Positions 17,056 through 25,457 of a stretch of 64,000 bases of DNA are shown one piece after another. The DNA comes from Marinomonas sp. IMCC 4694 (lineage in GTDB: Bacteria; Pseudomonadota; Gammaproteobacteria; Pseudomonadales; Marinomonadaceae): assembly GCF_008122525.1 (NCBI RefSeq), contig NZ_VSRV01000001.1, positions 868,001 through 932,000 of the forward strand, read 5' to 3'. Within the stretch, counting starts at the first letter, position 1. Every line of letters starts with the position of its first letter. A program made the position numbers and the translations under genes. Below the pieces are notes generated by a model, which saw only the letters and a program-made list of their open reading frames with translations, was not told where the DNA came from and did no database searches.

Positions 17056-18579
17056 TTACGCTTTGCGTTCAGGACGACCTTCTTCTTGCCAGTAAGTGTG
17101 AAATTTCTGGCCGGGTTCTGCATCGACGCGTTCGTAGGTATGCGCGCCAAAGTAGTCGCGTTGCGCTTGCAATAAGTTAGCAGGCAATACTTCTGAACGG
17201 TAGCCATCAAAGTAAGCTAAGGCCGAAAAGAACGAGGGCGTTGGAACACCAGACTGCGCCGCTAAGACCACGGCTTTACGCAAACCAGACTGCTTGCTGT
17301 CCATGGCGTCTGCGAAGTAATCGTCTAATAGCAAGTTTTCAAGCTCGTGGTTTTCGTTAAACGCATCGGCGATTTTTTGTAGGAAAGACGCACGAATGAT
17401 ACAACCACCGCGCCAGATTTTGGCAATGGTGCTAAAATTCAGTACCCAGTCGTATTCGGCTTGAGCGGCACGTAACAATTGGAAACCCTGTGCATAAGCA
17501 CAGATTTTTGCACAATAAAGCGCTTGTTCAATGGCGTTTTCTACGTCTTCAGCAATGATTTCACCACTTTCAACGTCCGCGGTTAATTTGCCTGCGGCAA
17601 TTTCTCGTTCGCCAGTCAGCGTGCTTAGGGCACGTGCGTAAACTGATTCACTGATAATGCCCGCAGGTACGCCCATTTGTGTTGCGCTAATGGATGTCCA
17701 GCGACCTGTGCCTTTTTGGCCCGCACTGTCGAGAATCATATCCACTAATGGGGCGCCAGTAGCGTGGTCGTATTGTTGTAATATATCGGCGGTGATTTCA
17801 ACAAGGTAGCTGTTTAAAATGCCTTGGTTCCATTTTGCAAATAGCTTCCCAATTTCTTCTGGTTCGTAACCCAATAAAGAACGCAGTAGGTGGTAGGCTT
17901 CACAAATCAGCTGCATGTCGGCGTATTCAATGCCGTTATGAACCATTTTTACATAGTGTCCTGCTCCATTGGGCCCAAGATAAGCGGTACAAGGCTCGCC
18001 TTCTGTCACGGGTTTTCCTGGAGTTTTGCTTTCAATAGGCTTTCCATCCGCGTCGACTTTTGCTGCAACGGCTTCCCACATAGGTTGTAAATATTTCCAT
18101 GATTCTGCATCGCCTCCCGGCATCAACGAAGGACCAAAGCGAGCGCCTACTTCACCACCTGAAACGGCTGTGCCAAAGAATTTGAATTTTTCTTTGTATT
18201 CGGCTTCACGGCGAATGGTATCGGTCCATTGGCTATTGCCACAGTCAACAACGATGTCGTCGGCTTCTAGTCCTGCTTTGATAAGATTCAAGCAAACCGC
18301 ATCCACTGGGTTACCGGCAGGTACGAGTACCACAATGACGCGAGGTTTAACGAGGTTAGACAGCATGACTTCCATGCTTGAACAGCCAATAATGCGCGCT
18401 TCAGCAGAAGAATCTGGACGTTCAGCCGCTTCGGTGTCAAGAACGTCTTGTACTTTGTGAGAGTCAAGATCAAAACCGGCAACGCGGTAACCGTGATCGG
18501 CTAAATTTAAGGCAAGGTTTTTACCCATGACACCCAGGCCGACAAAGCCAATATTGCAGTTCTGATTCGTTTTTAACAT
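17056..18579 (-). CDS. gnd: 6-phosphogluconate dehydrogenase (decarboxylating)
   Basis: A 507-residue enzyme of the oxidative pentose phosphate pathway that yields ribulose-5-phosphate, NADPH and CO2. It has the dinucleotide motif GLGVMGKNLALN (14-25), the VSGGEVGARFGPSLMPGG segment, and the catalytic YVKMVHNGIEYADMQ stretch. It is longer than the 468-482 residues common in enterobacteria. The extra length is partly a hydrophilic insertion just before GEPC (about residues 176-194). It is monocistronic, with a terminator downstream. Zwf and Pgl are not in the window. Confidence 0.95.
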   Translation of the reverse strand: MLKTNQNCNIGFVGLGVMGKNLALNLADHGYRVAGFDLDSHKVQDVLDTEAAERPDSSAEARIIGCSSMEVMLSNLVKPRVIVVLVPAGNPVDAVCLNLIKAGLEADDIVVDCGNSQWTDTIRREAEYKEKFKFFGTAVSGGEVGARFGPSLMPGGDAESWKYLQPMWEAVAAKVDADGKPIESKTPGKPVTEGEPCTAYLGPNGAGHYVKMVHNGIEYADMQLICEAYHLLRSLLGYEPEEIGKLFAKWNQGILNSYLVEITADILQQYDHATGAPLVDMILDSAGQKGTGRWTSISATQMGVPAGIISESVYARALSTLTGEREIAAGKLTADVESGEIIAEDVENAIEQALYCAKICAYAQGFQLLRAAQAEYDWVLNFSTIAKIWRGGCIIRASFLQKIADAFNENHELENLLLDDYFADAMDSKQSGLRKAVVLAAQSGVPTPSFFSALAYFDGYRSEVLPANLLQAQRDYFGAHTYERVDAEPGQKFHTYWQEEGRPERKA

Positions 18580-19100
18580 AAATATTGATCAACCTTTTGA
18601 GCTGTTTGGGAGAGGAAATTAAGAAAGAATCTTACCATGAAGCAGAGGGTTTCAGGACACATTAGGGCGAAGAAAAATTCAAATAAGTGTGTTTTTTTGA
18701 TGTTTTTTAATAGAAAGCCTCCCCATTAGTGGCCTTTGCTATAGAAGGCGGGTCCTCATGGCGGCTTTGCTATATGGGTTCATCGAAAGTAATAATTTTT
18801 CTATTTAGTATTAAGGTCACTTTTTAGGAAGAAAATTACAAAAATTATTAACTATATGAGCATTTACTTTAGAGAAAAAGTGTATTTAATGGCATTTTTT
18901 TAAAAAAATTCAATAAAATCAATATCTTGACGTTTTTTTGAAAGTTTCATAAAAGTAATAAAATAACATATGGTTATAACAATATTTTTTTTTAGATTGT
19001 TTTGTTACTATCTTTTTTGACAGAAAAACGTTCGTAAGACAACGTTTGCATAACAGCAAGAATGACCAGACAACCTTGACAGTTCAGAGGACTTAGCAAC
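18580..19100. other. Long AT-rich gap between gnd and pckA
   Basis: 521 bases with no supported gene. At 18714-18768 AAAGCC pairs with GGCTTT as an outer stem around GCCTT-TGCTATAG-AAGGC (18732-18749), and GGCTTTGCTATA nearly repeats the inner element. Close to pckA, AAACGTT (19026-19032) and AACGTTT (19041-19047) form a perfect inverted repeat that could be an operator. The middle is extremely AT-rich and probably holds the pckA promoter. Confidence 0.4.
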
Positions 19101-20657
19101 ATGAACTCCGTATCAGACGTAACTAGCATTCATACCAATTTAACGACACCGCAGTTGGTTGAAAAAGCCTTGCAAAAGGGTGAAGGTGTACTTGCAGACA
19201 ACGGCGCTCTTGTCGTTGAAACAGGTGCTCGTACCGGACGTTCTCCTATGGATCGTTTCATCGTAGAAGAGGCGTCCAGTAAAGAGAATATTCATTGGGG
19301 GCCGGTAAATCGCCCATTCCCAGAAGCCAAGTTTGCGCCTTTGTGGGATCGGGTGGCGTCTTTTCTGGATGCTCAAGAGTCGTTTGTGTCTAATATTCAT
19401 GTGGGGGCGGGAGACGATTATTACCTTCCTGTCATTATGCGCACTGAAACGGCTTGGCATCAGCTGTTTGGGCGTAATTTGTTTATTCGTCCCGACACGT
19501 ATAACCCAGCGGACAAGGGGGAGTGGCAAATTTTGAATGCCCCTAACTTTGTCTGTGAACCTGACCGCGATGGAACAAACTCCGATGGTTGTGTGATTTT
19601 AAACTTTGCCGAGCGCAAAGTGCTGATTGCTGGCATGCGTTACGCGGGCGAAATGAAAAAAGCCATGTTCTCTGTACAAAACTATTTGCTGCCGGCGTAC
19701 GATGTGTTGCCGATGCACTGCGCGGCTAATGTGGGTACAGAAGACGATGTCACTTTATTTTTCGGCCTGTCTGGAACGGGTAAAACGACCTTGTCTGCTG
19801 ATCCTGAGCGCTTTCTTATTGGCGATGACGAGCACGGTTGGGGTAAGGATACGGTGTTTAATATTGAAGGGGGTTGTTATGCGAAGACCATCGATTTGTC
19901 ACAAAAGAATGAGCCCATCATTTGGGACGCCATTAAGTTTGGTACTATCGTTGAAAACGTGGTGTTGGATGCTGAAACGAGAGTCGCAGATTACACGGAT
20001 ACGTCGTTGACTCAAAATGGTCGCGCTGGCTATCCGCGTGAGCACATCGAAAAGCGTGCCGCCGGTAACCGTGCCGGTGAGCCGAATGCCATTATTTTTT
20101 TAACGTGCGATTTGACCGGCGTATTGCCACCAGTTTCTGTGTTAACCAAAGAAGCCGCCGCTTATCACTTTTTGAGTGGTTACACGGCGTTGGTTGGCTC
20201 CACAGAAATGGGGGCTGGGACAGGCATAAAATCCACATTTTCAACATGTTTTGGCGCGCCTTTCTTCCCTCGTTCTGCGGATGTGTATGCGGATCTTTTG
20301 ATTAAGCGTATTGAGGAGTTTGGCAGCAAAGTTTACTTAGTTAATACCGGTTGGACGGGGGGGGCTCATGGCCAAGGCGGTAAACGCTTTAGCATTCCTG
20401 TGACACGCGCAGTCATTTCAGCGATTCAATCTGGTGCGTTAGTGGATGTAGACACCGAGCATTTGGACGACGTGAACCTTGATGTTCCAATACAGGTTCC
20501 GGGTGTCGACAGTGTTTTATTGAACCCACGTAAAACATGGTCTGACCAGGCCGCTTATGAAGTACAAGCGAAAAACCTGATTGGGCAGTTTGTTGAAAAC
20601 TTCAAAAAGTTTGATACGGTTTCTGAATCAATCGTAAGCGCGGGCCCTTCTCTTTAA
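19101..20657 (+). CDS. pckA: Phosphoenolpyruvate carboxykinase (ATP)
   Basis: A 518-residue ATP-type PEP carboxykinase, converting oxaloacetate to PEP in gluconeogenesis. The P-loop GLSGTGKTTLS (about 239-249), the following GDDEHGW metal segment, and the N-terminal TGRSPMDRFIVEE substrate region are intact. It opposes the carbon direction of ppc at 55.6 kb. It is monocistronic, with a long AT-rich upstream region and its own terminator. Confidence 0.97.
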   Translation: MNSVSDVTSIHTNLTTPQLVEKALQKGEGVLADNGALVVETGARTGRSPMDRFIVEEASSKENIHWGPVNRPFPEAKFAPLWDRVASFLDAQESFVSNIHVGAGDDYYLPVIMRTETAWHQLFGRNLFIRPDTYNPADKGEWQILNAPNFVCEPDRDGTNSDGCVILNFAERKVLIAGMRYAGEMKKAMFSVQNYLLPAYDVLPMHCAANVGTEDDVTLFFGLSGTGKTTLSADPERFLIGDDEHGWGKDTVFNIEGGCYAKTIDLSQKNEPIIWDAIKFGTIVENVVLDAETRVADYTDTSLTQNGRAGYPREHIEKRAAGNRAGEPNAIIFLTCDLTGVLPPVSVLTKEAAAYHFLSGYTALVGSTEMGAGTGIKSTFSTCFGAPFFPRSADVYADLLIKRIEEFGSKVYLVNTGWTGGAHGQGGKRFSIPVTRAVISAIQSGALVDVDTEHLDDVNLDVPIQVPGVDSVLLNPRKTWSDQAAYEVQAKNLIGQFVENFKKFDTVSESIVSAGPSL

Positions 20658-20678
20658 GCGTTTTGTTGAACGTTTCCC

Positions 20679-20712
20679 AAAAAGCTGCGCATTTGCGCGG
20701 CTTTTTTGTTTC
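20679..20712 (+). terminator. Terminator of pckA
   Basis: The stem AAAAAGCTGCGC (20679-20690) pairs with GCGCGGCTTTTT (20695-20706), with loop ATTT and one G-T pair, followed by further T residues. It lies 21 bases after the pckA stop. Confidence 0.85.
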
Positions 20713-20764
20713 TGTCTGTTTTATAATCTAACGCTTCTCATTTTATTTCTGTGGTTTTTTACGT

Positions 20765-21544
20765 ATGTTTATTGATAGTCATTGCCATCTTGATGTTGAG
20801 GCATTGGATGAGCAGCGTGACGGTTTAATGAAACGCTGTGCTGATGTTGGCATTGCCGGCTTTTTAGTGCCCGCTACGACGTACAAAAGCTGGTCGAAAA
20901 TAGCGTCTTTGGCTGAACATTACCCGCAATGGCGTGTGGCCTATGGCTTGCATCCATATTTTTTGAACCAAGCTGAACGGAGCCACATCGAGTTGCTCGG
21001 TGAGCAGTCTGACGCATCGAATGCGCTTGCTGTGGGCGAGATCGGTTTAGATTGTTGGCCTGGCGCGATTGATTTGACGCTACAAATGGACTTTTTTCGA
21101 AGGCAGCTTAGCGTCTCAAAATCCCTACATTTGCCGGTCATTTTACACACTAGGAAAAGCGAGGATTTGGTGCTTAAATGTTTGCGGGACATCGGTGTAA
21201 AAGAGGGGGGTGTGGTGCACGCCTTTAACGGTAGCCTAGAGCAAGCGAAGCGCTTTGTTGATCTTGGTTTTGTGTTGGGTATTGGCGGTACGGTAACCTA
21301 CTCAAGAGCAAAAAAAGCCCATCGCGTGCTGGCGTCGTTGAGTTCGCATTCGTTTGTGTTAGAGACCGACTCTCCCGATATGCCGCTGAGCGGTTTTCAG
21401 GGGCAAGTTAATACACCGCTTTCTATTCCTATGATCGCCCAGCACGTGGCGTCTATTAGGGGGGAGAGTGTCGAACAGATCAAAATGCAAACATACAATA
21501 ACCTACTTAGTGTGTTTCCTAGGTGGAACGAGGATTTGTTTTGA
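20765..21544 (+). CDS. TatD family metal-dependent hydrolase
   Basis: A 259-residue TIM-barrel hydrolase of the TatD/YcfH/YjjV group. It has the metal ligands His6 and His8 (SHCHLD), a Glu in GEIGLDCWP near residue 92, histidines in VILHTRKS and VHAFNGS, and the late ETDSPDMP aspartate. Members are Mg-dependent 3'-5' DNA exonucleases or related hydrolases. It overlaps the next gene by four bases (TTGA), so the two are translationally coupled. No strong ribosome site precedes its ATG. Subfamily, YjjV or YcfH, is not settled. Confidence 0.88.
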   Translation: MFIDSHCHLDVEALDEQRDGLMKRCADVGIAGFLVPATTYKSWSKIASLAEHYPQWRVAYGLHPYFLNQAERSHIELLGEQSDASNALAVGEIGLDCWPGAIDLTLQMDFFRRQLSVSKSLHLPVILHTRKSEDLVLKCLRDIGVKEGGVVHAFNGSLEQAKRFVDLGFVLGIGGTVTYSRAKKAHRVLASLSSHSFVLETDSPDMPLSGFQGQVNTPLSIPMIAQHVASIRGESVEQIKMQTYNNLLSVFPRWNEDLF

Positions 21545-22419
21545 ACAATACATTAGACATTAATGCCCCTATTCGTATTCTTTTACTGGGCAGTGGTACA
21601 GAGGTGGGCTCGTCATTATTGCAGCTTTCTGAACAAAAAAATGAATTTGAATGGTTGTGTCCCGATGAATCTGTCTTGTTGGACGTGACAAAAAGGAGTG
21701 AACTGGACGCGCTGCAATACGATGTCGTTATCGACGCCTTGAGTTTGCGTCATGCATTACAAAGTGATTCTAAGAAACTGCAGGCCACTTTGTCTTACTT
21801 GAGTGAAAAAAACAATGCTACGTTAATTATGCTCAGCAGTGCGCGGGTATTCGCGGGTAATAAAAGCGTTCCCTATGCTGAGGTGGATGTTCCTGATGGT
21901 TTGGAGCCTTACGCACAGGCTTTGATTGAAACAGAAGTCATTGTTCTCAAGAACCCCAATAACATTGTATTAAGAACGGGCTGGCTGTTTAGTGGAAAAG
22001 GCGATGATTTTGTTTGTAGGACCCTCGGACTCATTCAAGATGGCGTGAACTTGGCGTACAAAGACGACTTGATTGGTAGTCCAACGCCCGTTTCAGACTT
22101 GGTTCGAGTGATTTTATCTATGGTAAACCAAGGGCATTATGGCGCTCAAAATACAGGCGTGTATCATTATTGCTGTGCTGAAGAGATCAGTTGGATTCGT
22201 CTTGTGGAGGCGATTGTGGCAACATCAGGGCAGTTTGATCCAAAAGCGCAAGTTGAAGTGGAAGCCATTGGGGAGTCAGGGTTAGAAGTACAAGAGACAC
22301 TTGTGATGCAACGCCAGTCATTGTCTTGTCGAAGAATATTCAATCATTTTGGAATTAAGCAGCGTCCTTGGCGATCTAAGTTACGAACCCTAGTGAAAGA
22401 GTTGTATAAAGGGAGCTAA
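21541..22419 (+). CDS. RmlD-like sugar nucleotide-binding protein, catalytic lysine missing
   Basis: A 292-residue short-chain dehydrogenase-like protein resembling dTDP-4-dehydrorhamnose reductase. The Rossmann start is LLLGSGTEVGSSLL, and MLSSARVFAG and VLRTGWLFSG follow at the expected places. The active-site YxxxK reads PYAQALIETE, so the lysine is absent and reductase activity is doubtful. I chose TTG 21541: GAGGA lies six bases before it and it overlaps the tatD stop. A GTG at 21523 is the alternative. No other rhamnose genes are nearby, which argues against a role in dTDP-rhamnose synthesis. Confidence 0.72.
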   Translation: MNNTLDINAPIRILLLGSGTEVGSSLLQLSEQKNEFEWLCPDESVLLDVTKRSELDALQYDVVIDALSLRHALQSDSKKLQATLSYLSEKNNATLIMLSSARVFAGNKSVPYAEVDVPDGLEPYAQALIETEVIVLKNPNNIVLRTGWLFSGKGDDFVCRTLGLIQDGVNLAYKDDLIGSPTPVSDLVRVILSMVNQGHYGAQNTGVYHYCCAEEISWIRLVEAIVATSGQFDPKAQVEVEAIGESGLEVQETLVMQRQSLSCRRIFNHFGIKQRPWRSKLRTLVKELYKGS

Positions 22420-22464
22420 AAACCCATTTTTTGTCGAGGGTAAACACGCAAAGTAGGAGTTAAT

Positions 22465-22878
22465 GTGAACAGAATGAATTACAAAGCCATTGTATTGGTG
22501 TTTATTCTTCAGTTAGTGATTGGGCTGGTTTGGTATACGTCGAGCCCAGCGTCGTTGTCCAGTCATGTTGCTCAAGTCGGCAGTGGGCGTCCTGAAGCCT
22601 CTATAATGCTGTTGTTTGCTGGTGCGATTTTGGCGTATGTTTTTTTTATGGCATGGCTGTTGACTCGAGTGAACGCCATGTCAATCTTGGGTCGTGTCTT
22701 ATTCGTTGTGAGTGTGTGGTTGTGTATTGTGCTGCCGAATTATGTTTTTGTGGCGGTGCACCTGAATATGACTGGCTCTGATACCGTGTATTTATTGGCG
22801 TATGGCGCTTTAAATTGCGCCATTGCTGCGACTATATTGCCGTTATGGCCTTCTTCTCGATCTATCTTTAGAAACTGA
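22465..22878 (+). CDS. DUF1761-like small membrane protein
   Basis: A 137-residue protein with four predicted membrane helices. The first helix, ending LVIGLVWYTSSP, resembles the DUF1761 pattern, and PNYVF fits the third. Function is unknown. GTG 22465 is chosen because AGGAG sits five bases upstream, while the ATG at 22463 runs straight into a stop. It follows the RmlD-like gene by 45 bases and converges with the next gene at a gap of only 17 bases. Confidence 0.7.
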   Translation: MNRMNYKAIVLVFILQLVIGLVWYTSSPASLSSHVAQVGSGRPEASIMLLFAGAILAYVFFMAWLLTRVNAMSILGRVLFVVSVWLCIVLPNYVFVAVHLNMTGSDTVYLLAYGALNCAIAATILPLWPSSRSIFRN

Positions 22879-22895
22879 TCAATATCATTTATGCC

Positions 22896-23786
22896 CTAAT
22901 AAAGGCTGCTCTGGGGCCACACAAGCCACACACTTAATCCGCTAAGCAATAGGCTCATCACCCCTTGTGTGGTGATGATAAGAAAATTGTATTGAGTGTT
23001 TGATTCACGTGATGAAGGTCGAATCAATATCTTTGCAATGGGAGTGACGAAACCACTTGCTAGCATCATCAGCATGACAGTAGTGGGAATGTCAGCCAAT
23101 ACATGACTCTGAGTCAGTACCCCAGCCAGCAGCAAAAAAGCAACTACGATGTGATGCTCGGTTTGTGTTGTTTTTAGCGCATAACTGGCGACGAGGTAGC
23201 CCATTAAGGCGGCCGCCAGTACGCCGAGTAATTGCCCCAATAATAAGCTTCCTCCTATCGAAACCACAGGTGACGACGCTCCTGCGGCAATCATAAGCCC
23301 GATTGTGGGCAGGTGAGTGAAGAAAAATCGCGTTCGATTGGTGTGCTCAACGGGTTTGTTTTGCGACATTGTCGTCAAAATAAAGTACAAGAAAGTCATC
23401 ACCGCCCCGACGGCGGCCCCGCTTAGACTGACAAGTTGGCCTGAGTGCTTTAGTACTGGGTTTAACAACAAGTAAAACGACACGCCAAACAATAGCGCGA
23501 TTAAGCTCTGCTTAACAACGCTTGGTTTTAATCGCATCAGTAAGCTGACGGCAATACCGATTAAGGCGGTGGTGCTGTAGTAATCGATGGCTTGGTTTGG
23601 GGGAAAGCTCAGGCCGGTATGCACCAGACTGAGCCCTATCACAAAGCCGCCGAGGTAGCCCAGAAAAGACGACGTAGGAAACCATTTGCCAGTTATCACA
23701 CTGAAAATAAGGGCGGCTATAAAAGGGTAAACCGCCGTGTTTAACAGCATTAAAATCGTTGTGTTACTGGCTTGTTCGTACATCAT
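22896..23786 (-). CDS. Polytopic membrane protein of unknown function
   Basis: A 296-residue, very hydrophobic protein with eight or nine predicted helices and glycine-rich turns. A polar loop around residues 143-152 (QNKPVEHTNR) separates two halves. I do not recognise the family; the layout could be a permease or a membrane-embedded sensor. It is convergent with the DUF1761-like gene and 61 bases downstream of yceI on the same strand, so it may be cotranscribed with yceI. Confidence 0.65.
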   Translation of the reverse strand: MMYEQASNTTILMLLNTAVYPFIAALIFSVITGKWFPTSSFLGYLGGFVIGLSLVHTGLSFPPNQAIDYYSTTALIGIAVSLLMRLKPSVVKQSLIALLFGVSFYLLLNPVLKHSGQLVSLSGAAVGAVMTFLYFILTTMSQNKPVEHTNRTRFFFTHLPTIGLMIAAGASSPVVSIGGSLLLGQLLGVLAAALMGYLVASYALKTTQTEHHIVVAFLLLAGVLTQSHVLADIPTTVMLMMLASGFVTPIAKILIRPSSRESNTQYNFLIITTQGVMSLLLSGLSVWLVWPQSSLY

Positions 23787-23847
23787 GTTTCCTTTATTTA
23801 AAACCTTGTTTTTCGTTGTTTGCTATTACGTTATTGGCTCAATTTTA

Positions 23848-24387
23848 TTACTGACGAATGCCTTCTACGTAGATCTCTATCATGGTGTTGTCAGAGACCC
23901 CTGGAATGAAGTATGTGATGCCAAAATCGCTACGTTGAATAACGGTGGTGGCCTCAAACCCTGCACGGTATCCACCCCATGGGTCTTTGCCTTCGCCAAT
24001 TTTATTGACATCAAACCTGACTGCATTCGTGATGCCATGCAAAGTCAGGTCACCGGTTAGCGTGTTACCGTCAAAGTTTGTGCTTTTGAAGGTCAGTGTC
24101 GGAAATTGCTTGGCATCGAGAAAGTCTGGGCTTCGAAGGTGTTTATCACGAGCGTCATGGTTTGTGTCGACGCTGTCTGCTTTTATAATAAGAGACGCTC
24201 GGCCTGATTTTTCATTTTCAGGGTAGGAGAAATCGCCTTCAAACTCATTGAAGCGGCCCAGGGTGGTGCTCACACCTAAGTGACCAATTTTAAACGCCAC
24301 GGCGGAGTGAGCCGGATCGATTTTATAATCGGCGGCCAACGTAAGACTTGATGCAAGGGCAAAGGCGCTGATCGTAACTATTTTCAT
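23848..24387 (-). CDS. yceI: YceI family periplasmic lipid-binding protein
   Basis: A 179-residue YceI-like protein with a signal peptide of about 18 residues (SSLTLA-AD). The lipocalin-like barrel begins YKIDPAHSAVAFKIGHLG, with later GDFSYPENEKS and VTGDLTLHGITN-type strands. Members bind isoprenoid or amide lipids in the periplasm, and some respond to alkaline pH or stress. It is divergent from a LysR gene at 24519, a plausible regulator, with 131 bases between starts. Confidence 0.92.
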   Translation of the reverse strand: MKIVTISAFALASSLTLAADYKIDPAHSAVAFKIGHLGVSTTLGRFNEFEGDFSYPENEKSGRASLIIKADSVDTNHDARDKHLRSPDFLDAKQFPTLTFKSTNFDGNTLTGDLTLHGITNAVRFDVNKIGEGKDPWGGYRAGFEATTVIQRSDFGITYFIPGVSDNTMIEIYVEGIRQ

Positions 24388-24518
24388 ACATTAATACCTG
24401 TTTTCATTGATAAGATAGGAATAGTGTAATGTGTTTAATTTTATAAACAATCAGGCTTGATATAAATTCAGTGTTTCGTATTATGGAATAATAAAGCCCT
24501 TATGTATGTTGAGGAAAG

Positions 24519-25415
24519 ATGGATAAATTTCAGGCAATGAAGGTATTTTGTCGTGTTTATGAAGCCGATAGCTTCAAGTTAGCCAGTGACTCACTTGGCA
24601 TCTCTCGGCCTATGGTGACGCGTTACGTAAATGCGATTGAGGAGGAGTTGGGCACTAAGTTGTTGCAGCGCAATACCCGGAACATCAGTGTCACAGAAGC
24701 CGGTAGGAAATATTATCAGCACTGTGTTTCTATATTGGATGCCATAGAGGAGGCGGAAGGCGAGATAGGTGAGTTGACTCAACAGCCAAAAGGCTTACTC
24801 AGAATCAGCATGCCAATGGATTTTGGTTTGTCGCATCTTGTGCCTCTGATCAATCAATTTAGCGTCTTGTACCCACAAATAATGCTCGATATTGAGTTCA
24901 ACGACAAGCGTATCGATATGACCGAGTCCGGTGTAGATATTGCGATTCGTGGCGGAGATTTGGGTGGTGATCAATTTGTTGCTCGGCCCCTTTGCTACGC
25001 CAAGGGGTTTGTTTGTGCGTCGCCCGAATACATTAAAAAAAATGGCGCCATCAATGACGTTGACGATTTGCTAAATCATTCCTGTTTGGCGTATTTGAAT
25101 GCCACCATGCCATACCGGTGGTCTTTGACGGACGGGAGCGGGCAGGTTCGCACAGTATCTATTTCAGGTGCATTCAGTGCAAATAATGGGAGCACTTTAA
25201 CCCAGTTTGCGCTGTTGGGAATGGGGGTGATTTATCAGCCAGATTTTCTGGTCGAGAAATACCTTAAAACGGGTCAGTTGGTCAATTTATTGCCAAATTT
25301 TAGCGGTTATAAAATCGGTTTTTATGCGATCTATCCACAGCGAAAATTACTGCCCAGGAAGACACGTTTGTTTTTAGATTTTTTACAGAAAGCACTTTCC
25401 AGCACGGTGTCTTAG
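24519..25415 (+). CDS. LysR family transcriptional regulator (CrgA-like)
   Basis: A 298-residue LysR regulator. The opening MDKFQAMKVFCRVYEADSF and the helix-turn-helix (LASDSLGISRPMVTRYV) are of the AaeR/CrgA-like group. The VDIAIRGGDL segment in the effector domain is also typical. It is divergent from yceI, so regulation of yceI and of itself is inferred. AGGAAAG precedes the ATG. Confidence 0.88.
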   Translation: MDKFQAMKVFCRVYEADSFKLASDSLGISRPMVTRYVNAIEEELGTKLLQRNTRNISVTEAGRKYYQHCVSILDAIEEAEGEIGELTQQPKGLLRISMPMDFGLSHLVPLINQFSVLYPQIMLDIEFNDKRIDMTESGVDIAIRGGDLGGDQFVARPLCYAKGFVCASPEYIKKNGAINDVDDLLNHSCLAYLNATMPYRWSLTDGSGQVRTVSISGAFSANNGSTLTQFALLGMGVIYQPDFLVEKYLKTGQLVNLLPNFSGYKIGFYAIYPQRKLLPRKTRLFLDFLQKALSSTVS

Positions 25416-25457
25416 TGCGCTGAAAAGTAGTTTTCGCTCCATGGTGTTCAGTCTAGG

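Noticed and set aside
20357..20364. Eight-G run inside pckA as a phase switch
   Set aside because: It encodes the conserved Thr-Gly-Gly-Ala of a catalytic region, where glycine codons force the run. A central metabolic gene is an unlikely switch target.
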